DNA of 64,000 nt from Primula veris (Eukaryota; Streptophyta; Magnoliopsida; Ericales; Primulaceae): positions 28,214,481-28,278,480 of the forward strand of contig OY821746.1 in the NCBI GenBank assembly GCA_963682055.1, in the 5' to 3' direction. The translations under genes were made by a program, and so were the position numbers. Positions 49,101 to 60,412 of the stretch are shown piece after piece. Position 1 is the first letter of the stretch, and each line of letters begins with the position of its first letter. Under the pieces are notes generated by a model. That model did no database searches, had not been told where the DNA came from, and saw nothing but the letters and a program-made list of their open reading frames with translations.

Positions 49101-52100
49101 CATTATATGTGGCTATTCATATGAATATTTATGTCATTTTGATCTAATTTCGTAATGTAGGGTCAAAATTTTGTAATCCAATGGTGAAAGATTCCTTAAA
49201 AGCAAAACTCAAACCTTCAGTGAAGCCAAAATATCCCAGGACCTCAACTTTGATGAAGCCAACAGCAAGTCAGTTAGCTAAGCAAAATCAACCCCTTAAA
49301 GTGATTGATAATAGGTAACTACATCTCTATTGAACTTTTAATCATGCACGAAGTTGGAATGTGGTACCAGATTATGCAACTTTCTAGAGGCTTTTACGAT
49401 TATTGAGCCGTATTATCAGTTATCTTTTCATGCCTATTTCTTATGAGTAAAATCTAGAGTTTTGGTCTATTTTCAACAGAAACTTGATTAATTCATTTGG
49501 TGTTGAGGGACAAGCTGCCAAGAGACAAAAGCTTGAAGGAGGTCTTGTGCATAAGGTTCAACATTCTTTTTGTTTTAGCTTTATCTATTTTCAGACAGTA
49601 AGTCTGTATTTTCCAGGGTTTTTTTTATCACTACTTATATATCTGCTATATACAAATTTAGATTCAGTGATCTTTATATATACTAATTTTGTCACCTTAA
49701 TAATCCTGGTTATCGCGTTGCAGGTTCCTGACTTGAAGCCACAAAGCAATTTTGTCCATAAGACATCTAAAAGGGTATGTTCCTCCTTGTCCCAAGCGTG
49801 ATTGACACTTCATCAGTACAGTTGTTTGTTTTAGCCACAGTAAAAACACTTTTATCTCGTCAATACCGCTATAGTAGTTTCAGTGGTAATTGATGATGGT
49901 TAGTGCAAAAAACCAACATGAAAAATAGGTGAAGCTTAAATTCTTATTGCCTTGATATCCTAAAAACATAATTTTTTTACTTTGGCTTGGTGAAATAGCC
50001 AATTAGAGTTTTTACTCACCAACTTTTTGCATCATCATTTGACCATTTAGGAAGGAACTGCTAATGGAGTACATGTCAATCTAAAGCTTACAATTCCTAG
50101 AGAGCCCGAGTTTGAGACTGCTCATAGGGCCCAAAGGACAAGGTATTGTTAATGCTTACACATTTCCTCTTATAGAAGGCTTTTGTTGGTTGCAGCTTTT
50201 AAGCAAATAAGTTGTATTTTTGTGCTTTAGAAAAATACTTGGTTCATTATAAAGCTTCTAGCCTTTAGGCTATAAATCAGAATTTAGCTTTTGAGCTGGT
50301 GTCAACTAAATATGGCTTAGCTTTTCCGAAAAGGAGATTAAAAGCTGCAACCAAATAAGGACGATGTATGCAAGATTTTTCACTATAAATCGAATTACTT
50401 ACCTTGGGTGTATGTTTCAGGCCAAAGATCACCTCTGAACCAGAACGCACCACGATTCGTCGGTTTAAAGCGCTTCCACTGAACAAAAAGGTCTGATTAT
50501 GGTTTTCATTGCAAATTATTATTTGAAGTTTTTCTTTACTCAATATTATATCTGGTATGTTATTGTCACTTGCAGATTCTTGAGGCTCCTTCACTGTTAC
50601 TCCCAAAGAGAACCATCCCTCAATTGCCAGAGTTTCAAGTAAGTCCTCAAACTCTTGTCTATTTTGAACAATTATTTTGAACAATTGCCAGAGAACGTTT
50701 ATTTTGAACAATACTGCCAAGTTTAACTTTGACGGTCTCAGTTGCTAAACAAGTATCTTATTTTTGATTTAATTTTGGTCAGGAATTCCACTTTAAGACA
50801 TCAGAGAGGGCTATACAACATGCGTCTTCCCGTCCGTCATCGTCGGCTTCTTCGGGCAAAACCGATACGGTAAATGTTTAGAAATATGAGGTGTTTATGA
50901 TTATCTAGGTATATATCCTCGGACTTAGCAAGTTAAATATCTGTGTTTGGTTGCTACTCTTGCGTCTAGGTGTTTGACAAATCTAGTACGAATGCAACTG
51001 AAAGTTCAACTGCAGAACCAAAAAGGTATTAGATTCTATGTTTTTTTATTCAGCATTTCATGTGATATTGATTGGTTTCTACTGTATCAACTACTACAAA
51101 AAATCAATGGAAAATGTTGTATGTTTGGTTGATGTTCCACCAAGTGAAGCTTGATAGTCTGCAGTTTGTCCGAATTTTAAATATTGCTTCTTCTTTTTTT
51201 GAATGAGTGGAAGATGGTTTACTTGGCTTATTTGCATTTGCTGGTCAGATCACATCTTGCAGATATTACTAAATACAGAAGAGGTGATTTTGTGCATAGC
51301 TTTAAAGCTCGGCCATTGAACAAGAAGGTTTAATTTTATTAGTGAATACTATTCTTATGTTTGTCTATATCGAGATATATTCATGTACTTAACAACTGTT
51401 TCTTCTCAATGTAGATATTTTCAAGTAAAGGAGATATTGGAGTCTTTCAAAATATTAAGAAGGATGTTACGGTGCCATTGGTAATTTGCGTCTTTTTAGT
51501 ATCAAGCTTTTGATATCGTATTTGATTGACTGTGTAAACTAGATAAAGCCTCGTGACGCTTACCTTTTACAGGAGTTTAATTTCCAGACGGACAAAAGAA
51601 ATCAGTATCATCCTCCGACTGATTTATTTGACAAGGTAATACTGAAACTTGGGAAGTAACATTGACTTTTAAGTTGTTTTTTAGCCAGTTCTAATTTTTA
51701 AGATTAATTTTCTATTCCATAGTCTCGCTGCTTGACTATTATATCTCGATTTACAATCCCATATTTTCGACGGCTACTATATCTGAAAGATTTCAACTTC
51801 TAGAAACTCGATTATTTTCTTATAATTTTGGTTTTCACATAAGGAAACAACGAAATCCGAACTAGTAGAAAAAGATATGGAATGGCATTTTGCAGCTCTT
51901 TATAGGGGGATTGTTTTCATAGTATCTTTCTTCTAGAGAATCATAAAGATATGGAATGACATTTTGCAGCTCTTTATCGAGTGCTCATTTTCTTACTTTT
52001 CTAAATTGATAGCTTTCTCTGGCTGAGCTACAATCCAATGCACTATCTCATGGAAAACCTCCTCGGCCTTTTAGTATACATTCTAAGGTTCTATTTCTTA

Positions 52101-52575
52101 TTCTACTATCAGTTAAAGCAGAACTTTTTATTTTCGCTGCGAAGTGTTATTTTACCTTAATTTATGTTCGTGTTTTCTCGCAAGGGCCCAAAAGAGAATA
52201 GAGTGAGTTACTTGCAACCAGAACACAAGGTTTGTCTCTCTCTTTCCTTCAAGAACACATTTTCTGCTAATCCATGTATCTATCTTAATGAATATTTTGG
52301 GTTTTGGTTGATGCCAAAATCTTCCTTAACAATGTCTCTTCTGCAGATAAGAAGTCACCACCATGAAAAACCGAGAAGGTTATGGGAAAAGCAGTCTCAA
52401 TGTGCAAAAGATTCAGAAATTTTCAAAGTTGGTCAAGTACCTAGCTTTAGTAGGTAAAATACCAGGATTTTGATTTTGTTTGATTTGAGATTCATATTCT
52501 TTACAATTTTTGTTGCCTCACAATTGATTTCGTAATTTTCAACCTTGATATTACAGAAGTACAGGCCTCCGTTGA
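46122..52575 (+). CDS. TPX2-like spindle microtubule-associated protein (18 exons)
   Basis: Exons: 46122-46281, 48386-48541, 48997-49053, 49161-49314, 49480-49555, 49724-49774, 50051-50142, 50421-50490, 50576-50638, 50783-50869, 50970-51025, 51249-51327, 51415-51480, 51573-51635, 52013-52087, 52185-52229, 52347-52453, 52557-52575; all join in frame to 491 residues. The N terminus YEYDAAMCFDFTR (18-30) corresponds to the Aurora-binding motif of TPX2 (usually Y-x-F/Y-x-A-P), here with Ala in place of Pro. LTIPREPEFETAHRAQRTR (about 230-248) is the TPX2 central-domain signature. FKALPLNKK (264-272) and FKARPLNKK (359-367) are the repeated K-rich TPX2 motifs, each at an exon end. It is shorter than canonical plant TPX2 (about 750-800 aa), in line with TPX2-like (TPXL2/3-type) members. 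It is expected to bind spindle microtubules, and Aurora kinase, in dividing cells. Confidence 0.9.
46340..47135 (+). repeat. Tandem array inside TPX2-like intron 1
   Basis: About seven imperfect units of roughly 100-145 bp follow one another. Each unit has 'ctttaatcgt.tgtat.gtaatat.gttaccg', then a T-run, 'atatcccaaattaaaggcc' and 'ttttctgtctattaattag'. The array fills much of the first 850 bp of the 2.1-kb intron, starting about 60 bp after the donor. Confidence 0.82.
50184..50358. mobile_element. MITE in TPX2-like intron 7
   Basis: The ends TTGGTTGCAGCTTTTAAGC and, inverted, TTTGGTTGCAGCTTTTAAT enclose about 175 bp with repeated 'agcttttg/ataaagcttct' words. Similar ends (ggttacagcttttaa at about 14840, ggtagcagcttttaag at about 15657) occur in BASS introns, so this is a dispersed family. 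Target duplication is not clear. Confidence 0.65.
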
Positions 52576-53760
52576 ATATAATCAAAGGCTAAATTTTGAT
52601 ACCGGCTTTGCCATGTGATTCAGCTTTTAACAATCTTCAATTTCATGGAAGAATGATGAATTTGAGGTATATATCTTCCTTAGCATAGGGGATTTCAGGA
52701 AAAAACACCTCTCTCTAAGTACAAGCATTGTTGCTTGCTCGATTTCTATGGACCTTCTTAGAAGATTAGGATGTGGAAAGAAAAAAAATGTTGATATGTA
52801 TATGAACCAGTTCATTAGGGTAATAAAATTGTGAAGGCTAGTATTGTATGGCCCTCGATCTATTCCATTAAGTAGAAATGAACCTTTTGCGTCTCTCCTT
52901 TTTGTGGGCGATAATGGCAGCAGTAGCCGGGGTGTAATTGTTACAATACAGTAGTATTTTTGGTCATTACTATTACCGTTCCGTATTTAGTGGCAGGTGA
53001 AAATTTCAATACCATTACCGGGGAATAGAAATGAACCTTTTGCGTCTCTCCTTTTTGTGGGCGATAATGGCATCAGTAGCCGGGGTGTAATTGTTACAAT
53101 ACAGTAGTATTTTTGGTCATTACTATTACCGTTCCGTATTTAGTGGTATGCGAAAATTTCAATACCATTACCGTACCGTACCTTCGGTATATAGTACCAT
53201 TAGCATACTGCAAGTCGGTACAGTAATTGTACGGTACGGTTTCCGTATAATTACCAACTTTAAAAATAATTCAACATAAACAAATGTTTCGTCACAGTAA
53301 CATAACGGAAGACATTAATGAACTATTAAAAACACTAGAGTATAAAAACAAATACTCTCAAGTCTTTCAATCAAACTAAAAACTCTTTCATCTTAAATTA
53401 AGTTTTTTTTATAGAAAAGCTTAAAATTAGATTTTTTTTAGGCTAAAATAACTATTGTTTTAAAAGATAAACCTTAAATAAAAAAGTTAACCAATTCAGA
53501 CAGACATGACTAATAAGTACATAAGTTTTAAAATATAAACTAAATTAGCTTAAATTCTTATTTCTTAATAAAAAAATATATTTAATGTTTATTAATTGGG
53601 ATGTGTGGTAATGGTACAATAATGATACACTACCGTGTTATTTTAAAAACAAGTATCATTACCATTATCATACCAATATATTGATCGGTACGGTAATACC
53701 GTACCACATTAACGGTATTAGTAGTAATTGTATAAAATTGAAATGGTATGAGGGATAATA
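52576..53760. repeat. 148-bp direct duplication followed by a palindrome-rich block
   Basis: 52873-53020 and 53026-53173 are nearly identical copies separated by 5 bp. They start tagaaatgaaccttttgcg and end accattaccg. From about 53166 the DNA is dense in 'accgtaccgtacc' and 'ggtacggtaat' inverted words (to about 53760), suggesting an old inverted-repeat element whose end was duplicated. 52576 onward also includes the TPX2-like 3' UTR. Confidence 0.7.
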
Positions 53761-55120
53761 GTAATTAGTTGATACAACACGGTACAAAAGAGTGTGATTT
53801 GCATTGAAATAATTGCATTTATTTAATGCAATCACAACCAGGGTTCATTGGTAATGCCACGGATTTCCTCAAATGTTTAAATCTAGCTTTCTCTCAGAAT
53901 ATTTTTTTGTTCATGTTCATGTTCCTTTGTGTAAACAAAAAGTGTTGGTGATTGTGTTCGATTTGACCGTGAACCCCGGATAGCTTTTCATAAAACTTAA
54001 TAATCGTTAAAACTATTTCAAGTTTGAAATTTGTAAAATAAAAAGAAAACATATAATAAAATTGGATCATGTTAAAATTATAAAAATAATAGGTTAAAAT
54101 CTACTATATGTTTATATATATGAATCAATATATTAACTTAATGAACATGAATATTCTCGAGGTGAAAGTATGCAAATTTTAGGTGGTAAGTGGAGCCTAA
54201 ATCGCTAATGTGTATAATGTTATGAGACAATTAATCACATGTGCATCAAAATGTATTTCTTATTTTGTTCTTAAACTGTGATTCTAAACAATTTCTCATC
54301 AAAGAAATGCTCTTTTGATAAGCACATCAGTTGGTTTTGATAATTTCTCATCAAAGATTGATTTCTTGATGTAGTAACACGTACACGAATAGCATTTGTT
54401 TCGCAATATTCTGTTTTTCTATCAAATATCCGAAGGCTGTATGATTTGTTTAAATGATTACTAACGAACCTATTACAACTTAAAACTTATTAAAGCAAAC
54501 ACTACATTTAAGGATATGTCCTCTAGTAAATGTACGAAAACATATTACTATGTTTTGTAGAAGTACACTTGGAAAATGTTTGAACTAGTAATTACGAGGG
54601 AAAACATATATAAAAGTTTTCGCCACTATAAATACCTTTAGTGGCGACATGTTAGTTCTCACAATCGATACGTTTAGTAGCCCTAACTTAAAAGCTTGCC
54701 ACAATTTTATATATTTAGCAACCACTTTAGGTGCTCACTATTGGTGCCGCATAAAGTAATCACAAAAGCATTGTGATATATACTTGCACTAGACATTATT
54801 ACGCATTGATCATTATATATGCTATACTTTATGAACCACATAGGTCTACTCAACTATATTATACATTTGTAATATATTTTATCATCCATGCTTAGATCGA
54901 TCATCAAACCAAAGATAACAATTCTAAATAGAGCTAACAATATATTGTTGACAAAAACATATCATTGAGTTAACAAGTTTGCCAATTACAAAATGTTATC
55001 ATCGATCTAACAATAGTGATTAGTGTACGTTTAGTAACCATATCTCGAATACTCCCAGTAGGAACAATATAACCAATAACTAATAACCAAATGTTATCCT
55101 TACAGTTTATACAAAAGTAG
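53761..55120. other. Intergenic
   Basis: No gene is recognised. About 54615-54730 repeats 'gtggcgacatgtta', 'gccactataaata' and 'tagcaaccacttta', wording like CACTA subterminal repeats, but no termini were found. Confidence 0.45.
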
Positions 55121-55127
55121 TCAGGGG

Positions 55128-55589
55128 CGGCCCTGGAGGCAGGCGAACAAGGCTCGAGCCTCGGGCATTAAAATCCCAATTTTTTTTAAGGGCAACTTGG
55201 TAGACCCAAGTATCTAAGTATCAATATATTTATAAGTAATTCCATAAATATAGCAATGTGACCCTTATATAGCAGAAAAGAGAAATGTGGGCTATAATTT
55301 AAGATATACTCTAAGAAGACTGTAAGCGGTACTTTTTTAGTTAACTTTGATACTTGGCCTGAAATTACTACCAAAATTTCAACAGTGAAGAGATTATTTA
55401 TACTTCATCATAAAAGTTATCGACAGTCTTGTGATCGGGGCGGATTCACACTAGAGCATTAAGGCGGCACATGTGACATGCCCTTGAGTAATAGAAGTAT
55501 GACGATCACAAAACTTTCATCGTATACATGTGACTAATTGTTTATTTTTTGGGTACATAATGACTTTTGAGTTTCTTTCTGCTTTATTC
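55128..55589. other. Remnants of hAT-type ends, target of the copia insertion
   Basis: CAGGGGCGGCCCTGG at about 55125 and CGGGGCGGATTCACACT at about 55437 look like left ends of plant hAT elements. Matching right ends were not found on either side of the copia insertion, so these are treated as broken elements. Confidence 0.45.
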
Positions 55590-55773
55590 TGAAAGGAAGG
55601 CAGTAAAAAAGATATGCAGAGAAAAGAATGAATATTATTCATAACCAACTAGGATATTTATACAGGTGTATCACTATAATTTCTCCTTAATTAGTGGAAC
55701 TGATTTCCCTAATCTTCTCTTTATAGAAATACAAATATTATCTTTATACTAAGTCAACAACCAAATCTCAACA
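55590..55773 (-). repeat. Copia 3' LTR
   Basis: 184 bp with TG...CA ends on the minus strand; identical by eye to 60413-60596. A polypurine tract (CCAACTTGAGGGGGAG on the minus strand, ending at 55774) lies directly inside it. Confidence 0.96.
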
Positions 55774-55780
55774 CTCCCCC

Positions 55781-58246
55781 TCAAGTTGGAGAGTGAATAT
55801 CTCGAACTCCCAACTTGTTGATCATGGAGGAAAAAGAATCTTTTCCCAAAGCCTTCGTAAGAACGTCTGCCAATTGATTCGATGAAGTGACATGCTTAGT
55901 AGCAACAAAACCCTCTTGAATTTTTTCTCTTATGAAATGGCAGTCCATTTCAATATGTCTCGTTCTTTCGTGGAACACAGGATTAGCGGCAATGTGTAGA
56001 GCGGACTTATTGTCACAATAGAGTAAGGCCGGCTTTGGATGATCTACGCCCAAATCTGTGAGGAGATGGCGCAGCCAAGTCAACTCGCAACATGCCCCTG
56101 TCATGGCTCGATATTCTGCCTCGGCGGAAGATAGTGAAACGGTCCTTTGCCTCTTCGACCTCCAAGAAATCAAAGAGGAACCAAAGAAAATGCAATAACC
56201 AGTAGTAGATCTCCGGGTAAGTGGACAACCGGCCCAATCCGAATCGCTGTATGCTCGTAACCTGAGATCGCTAAATGAAGAGAAGAAAAGGCCTTTTCCA
56301 GGCGCACCTTTGAGATAACGTACAACGCGGAGTGCAGCTTCCATGTGAGGTTTACGCGGTTCATGCATAAACCTACTCAACACATGTACAGAATACATTA
56401 TATCTGGCCTCGAAATGGTCAAATATATTAATCTTCCTATTAATCGTCGATAACGTGCGGGGTCCTTCAACAAATCCCCTTTATCAGATAATTTTATGCC
56501 ACTCTCCATTGGATGACTAACCGGAGCTCCCCCTAATAATCCTGCATCGCCGATGATATCTAACGCATACTTGCGTTGTGAAATAAAGATGCCATTGGCT
56601 GAACGCGATACTTCTATGCCTAGAAAATATTTTAGGTCTCCAAGCTCTTTTATGCGAAAACGGCCATGAAGGAAACTTTTTAGTGCTCGTATGCTAGCGG
56701 GATCATTCCCGGTAATTAATATATCGTCGACATAGATCAAAAGGGCTGTGAAAGAAGTTCCTTGTTTTCGAGTAAATAATGAATAATCTGCTTTTGACTG
56801 AGTGTATCCTGCAGACTGAATAGCAATCGAAAACTTTGCAAACCACTGGCGAGAAGCCTGTTTTAGGCCATATAAGGATTTATGTAGGCGACATACGAGA
56901 TTCTCCCCCTGTCGCCGGAGACCAGGAGGAGGAGACATATAAATTTCTTCGTCGAGTTCCCCATGTAAAAAGGCATTATTTACGTCTAATTGATGAATAG
57001 ACCAATGCTTAGCTGCAGCTAGTGCCAAAAGACAACGGACAGAAATAATTTTAGCAGTAGGAGAGAAAGTGTCATGATAATCGATACCTTCCATTTGAGT
57101 GAAGCCTTTTGCAACTAACCGAGCTTTATACCGTTCGATAGTACCGTCTGACCGATGCTTAATTTTGTACACCCAATGACAGCCGATGGGTTTCTTTCCG
57201 GGTGGCAGAGGGGTAAGCGACCAGGTCCGATTTTCTGTTAGAGCCTGCAATTCTGAGTCCATTGCTTGTTTCCATTCTGGTATAACAGCAGCCTCTGCAT
57301 AAGATTGAGGCTCGTGCCCTTGATCAACATTTGCTACGAAAAACTTATTTGAAGGCGTAAAACGATGATAAGAGATGTAATTACTCAATGGATACCTCGT
57401 GGCTGTGCTGTGACCTGGAGGCGACGAAGACGATGGTTGTGAGCTGAGAGAGGTGATCGGTTTCCATGAGTAATCACTCAATTTGGCCGGCGGAACGATT
57501 TGCCGCTGTGAGCGGCGACGATTGGGTGAGGGACCAGGCTGGTGTTCGTGTGTGGAAATGGGTTGGATTGGAATGGGAGAATTGGTTTCGGTGCTTGACT
57601 GGGTGGTGTTCTCGAAATGGGGAGGGGAGGTAAGGTCTGGTGGGGTACTTACATCTGTTACAGGGGAAGGAGGTGGGTGAGTAGGGGTTTCGGGCATGGG
57701 ACCCGAATAGGAACTGGGAGGAATAATTGGGTTAGGGTTAGAATGTTGTTGGGCTTCTTGACTTGGTAAGCCCACTGGGATGCGAGGGGCAGATTGAGCC
57801 GAAAGTTTTGGAATGCTCTCTTCGTAAGGGAAACAATTTTCATAAAAAATTACGTCTCGGCTAGTAAAGATTTTATGTGTAGACAAATCATATAATTTAT
57901 AAGCTTTTTGGCCTACGGGGTAACCAATGAAGATGCATCGAGTGGAGCGTGGAGCAAATTTATGTGTAATACGATTATTTTTAGCAAATGCTAGGCAACC
58001 AAAAACTCGAAGATGATTGAAAGAGGGACGTTTAGAAAAAAGACGTTCGAATGGAGTTTTTAGAGACAAAATAGGTGTAGGTAATCGATTAATAATATGT
58101 ACTGCGGTTAAAACACATTCTCCCCAGAATTTTATTGGTAGGTTAGAGTGAAAACGTAGCCCTCGTGCAACCTCAAGAATATGGCGGTGTTTACGCTCTA
58201 CTAATCCGTTTTGTTGGGGAGTGTCAACGCAAGATGTTTGTAGCAA
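55781..58246 (-). CDS. Copia pol, downstream frame: integrase end, reverse transcriptase, RNase H
   Basis: This is an 821-residue open stretch with no start of its own; it continues the upstream frame after a one-base shift. It begins inside integrase, with the third catalytic residue in QQNGLVERKH (Glu17). A Pro/Ser-rich linker follows. Reverse transcriptase runs about 355-600, with KARLVAKGFTQ, LDVNNAFLHGEL and the catalytic YVDD at 505-508. RNase H follows, with SLSSAEAEYRAM, LYCDNKSAL, ERTRHIEMDCHFIRE and QLADVLTKAL near the C terminus. All copia pol domains after the shift look intact. It ends within the polypurine tract next to the 3' LTR. Confidence 0.93.
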   Translation of the reverse strand: MLQTSCVDTPQQNGLVERKHRHILEVARGLRFHSNLPIKFWGECVLTAVHIINRLPTPILSLKTPFERLFSKRPSFNHLRVFGCLAFAKNNRITHKFAPRSTRCIFIGYPVGQKAYKLYDLSTHKIFTSRDVIFYENCFPYEESIPKLSAQSAPRIPVGLPSQEAQQHSNPNPIIPPSSYSGPMPETPTHPPPSPVTDVSTPPDLTSPPHFENTTQSSTETNSPIPIQPISTHEHQPGPSPNRRRSQRQIVPPAKLSDYSWKPITSLSSQPSSSSPPGHSTATRYPLSNYISYHRFTPSNKFFVANVDQGHEPQSYAEAAVIPEWKQAMDSELQALTENRTWSLTPLPPGKKPIGCHWVYKIKHRSDGTIERYKARLVAKGFTQMEGIDYHDTFSPTAKIISVRCLLALAAAKHWSIHQLDVNNAFLHGELDEEIYMSPPPGLRRQGENLVCRLHKSLYGLKQASRQWFAKFSIAIQSAGYTQSKADYSLFTRKQGTSFTALLIYVDDILITGNDPASIRALKSFLHGRFRIKELGDLKYFLGIEVSRSANGIFISQRKYALDIIGDAGLLGGAPVSHPMESGIKLSDKGDLLKDPARYRRLIGRLIYLTISRPDIMYSVHVLSRFMHEPRKPHMEAALRVVRYLKGAPGKGLFFSSFSDLRLRAYSDSDWAGCPLTRRSTTGYCIFFGSSLISWRSKRQRTVSLSSAEAEYRAMTGACCELTWLRHLLTDLGVDHPKPALLYCDNKSALHIAANPVFHERTRHIEMDCHFIREKIQEGFVATKHVTSSNQLADVLTKALGKDSFSSMINKLGVRDIHSPT

Positions 58247-60267
58247 GATGCCATTTTCATTGAAAAACTGTTGAAGTGAGTGAAATTCCCCCCGTTATCA
58301 CTACGAATAATTTTGACAGACGAATTAAATTGATTGGAAGCAAATGAGAAAAATTGTTTCAATAATGATTGCGTTTCATTTTTATGCTTCATCAAAAAAA
58401 TCCACGTAAAACGAGAATAATCATCCACAATTGTGAGAAAATAATGAGCACCAGAAGTAGAAGGATGTCGATACGACCCCCAAATGTCACAATGAATAAG
58501 TTCAAAAAATTTCATAGATGAAGTACTACTCGTACTAAAAGGAAGACGAGTTTGCTTGGCTAAAGGACATATATTGCAAACTTTATTCATAACTATTGGA
58601 ATATTCAAAAAATTCTTAGCAATGAAACCTAAACGCGCAGATGAAACGTGGCCAAGACGATGATGCCAAAGATCGGTAGAAGTTGTCGTCGCATTGCAAC
58701 GAGGTTGAAGAGGTTTGGAGTTTGTTGCAAGTCCGGCCAAATAATATAAACCGTCACGTTGTCTACCCAAACCAATCGTCTTCCTCGTAGCCAGATCCTG
58801 CAAGACACACAAAGAGGGATAAAATGTTACTGAACATCTCAAATCATTCGTCATCTTGCTGACCGACATTAAATCCACTTTAAATTTCGGAACACATAAA
58901 ACATTTTCCAAATTATAAGATGAATTTAAAGGTATAGAGCCCACAGAATTAATTGATGCCTTTTCTCCATTAGGTAACAAAACAGGTGATAATGAATGAC
59001 GCTTATCATAACACTTAAGCATTTTTGATGATGATACTATATGATCCGTTGCACCACTATCAATTATCCAACGAGAAGTTTGCATATCGAACGAACCTGG
59101 TATGGTATTAACAACATTAGCCTGGGAATTTATTTCCCCATTACCCTTTTGATTTATGATTGACATTATTTGTTGGAGCTGTATGTCAGAGAGTCCATTT
59201 AGGGCTTGATTTGCAGCCGTTGCCCCTTCACTTTCAGAAACAAGGTTCGCCGTTGTTCTTGCTACTCCACCTGTCCTCGATTTTCGATCTCTGTATTTTG
59301 GATGCCCCTGAGGAAAACCATGAAGTTGATAGCAAGTATCGATGTAGTGCCCCGGTGTATCACAATGCACGCAGTGAGGGCGCCGCCCGTTCCCTCCATT
59401 GTTCTGTCGCCGGAAACCTTGTTCACCACGGTGGGTCTGATTCCCACGGTGGTTCAACTGATACACCGATTGGTCCGAACGATGGACCTGATCTGAACGA
59501 TCACCACGGTGGGTCTGATCCCCACCTCGATTTTGTCGACCGTTGCGGACCGCCATGGCGGCGGACATCTCCGAAGCTTGAGGAGCACTATGGGTAAGTG
59601 CTCTTTGTCTTTCTTCTTGGGCTATGGAATAATATGCTTGGCGTACCGATGGAAGAGGATTCATTAGTAGCACTTGACCTCGTACTGCCGCGTACGAGTC
59701 GTTAAGACCCATCAGAAATTGCATTAGCTTTTGCCGATCTAGTTGTGCCCCGCATTGGCACGATTCAGCATATGACGCGAGCTCATCCCAAAGCCCTTTA
59801 AGTTTCGTGTAATAAGCAGCGACGGACAGTTGGTCCTGCCTAAGGTATGCTATATCTCGTTGGATTTCATAAATCCGAGGGGCATTGCTTTGGGAGAAAC
59901 GCTCGCGTAGATCCTCCCACACTTCGCGGGCCGTAACGTAATAGACTACGCTGTCCGCAATATCTGAAGCAAGTGAGTTCACGAGCCAAGAATGGACTAA
60001 ATCGTTGCAACGTGACCACAACGCATATTCGTCGGGATCGTCGATGGAAGAAGGCACTTTGATTGTGCCGTTGACGAAGCCAAGCTTGTTCTTGGCGTTG
60101 AGCGATTTGGACATTGATCTATGCCACGATGCATAGTTGTCACCAACAAGTGGTTTGGATACGAGGACCAGACCCGGATTATCGGAATGATGAAGGTAGA
60201 AAGGGTTGGTCACATCATTGCGGCTTGAGTCAGCCAAAATAAGGTTTTTTGGGATTGTGTCTACCAT
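58201..60267 (-). CDS. Copia gag-protease-integrase, upstream frame
   Basis: 688 residues are open from ATG 60267. The gag domain lies in the first 240 residues (NPFYLHHSDNPG, then WEDLRERFSQSNAPRIYEI). A zinc knuckle CVHCDTPGHYIDTC is at 299-312, protease DSGAT at 403-407, the GAG-pre-integrase HRLGH at 536-540, CNICPLAK at about 564, integrase catalytic Asp594 (HCDIWG) and Asp657 (SDNGG). At residue 660 the frame slips at a run of six C on the plus strand (58288-58293). The last 28 residues are out-of-frame sequence ending at TAG 58203-58201. The rest of integrase and reverse transcriptase follow in the other frame. Confidence 0.93.
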   Translation of the reverse strand: MVDTIPKNLILADSSRNDVTNPFYLHHSDNPGLVLVSKPLVGDNYASWHRSMSKSLNAKNKLGFVNGTIKVPSSIDDPDEYALWSRCNDLVHSWLVNSLASDIADSVVYYVTAREVWEDLRERFSQSNAPRIYEIQRDIAYLRQDQLSVAAYYTKLKGLWDELASYAESCQCGAQLDRQKLMQFLMGLNDSYAAVRGQVLLMNPLPSVRQAYYSIAQEERQRALTHSAPQASEMSAAMAVRNGRQNRGGDQTHRGDRSDQVHRSDQSVYQLNHRGNQTHRGEQGFRRQNNGGNGRRPHCVHCDTPGHYIDTCYQLHGFPQGHPKYRDRKSRTGGVARTTANLVSESEGATAANQALNGLSDIQLQQIMSIINQKGNGEINSQANVVNTIPGSFDMQTSRWIIDSGATDHIVSSSKMLKCYDKRHSLSPVLLPNGEKASINSVGSIPLNSSYNLENVLCVPKFKVDLMSVSKMTNDLRCSVTFYPSLCVLQDLATRKTIGLGRQRDGLYYLAGLATNSKPLQPRCNATTTSTDLWHHRLGHVSSARLGFIAKNFLNIPIVMNKVCNICPLAKQTRLPFSTSSTSSMKFFELIHCDIWGSYRHPSTSGAHYFLTIVDDYSRFTWIFLMKHKNETQSLLKQFFSFASNQFNSSVKIIRSDNGGNFTHFNSFSMKMASCYKHLALTLPNKTD

Positions 60268-60400
60268 GTTTAGAAATATGGAACAAAGGAAACAAAGAAG
60301 CTGGAGGAAGTTTTAAACAAAAGAATATGGTGCAGCACAAAGGGTAGAACTGTGTGGCACAGAGAAAAGAATTCGTAAAAAGGTCAGGGTATCGTACACT

Positions 60401-60412
60401 GCTCTGGTACCA
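60401..60412 (-). other. Copia primer-binding site
   Basis: Immediately inside the 5' LTR the minus strand reads TGGTACCAGAGC, one base different from the usual initiator-Met tRNA site TGGTATCAGAGC. Confidence 0.88.

Noticed and set aside
59160..59597. Plus-strand 145-residue open frame opposite copia gag
   Set aside because: It is the antisense of the gag zinc-knuckle/linker region; its repeats mirror the HRGDRSDQ-type linker.
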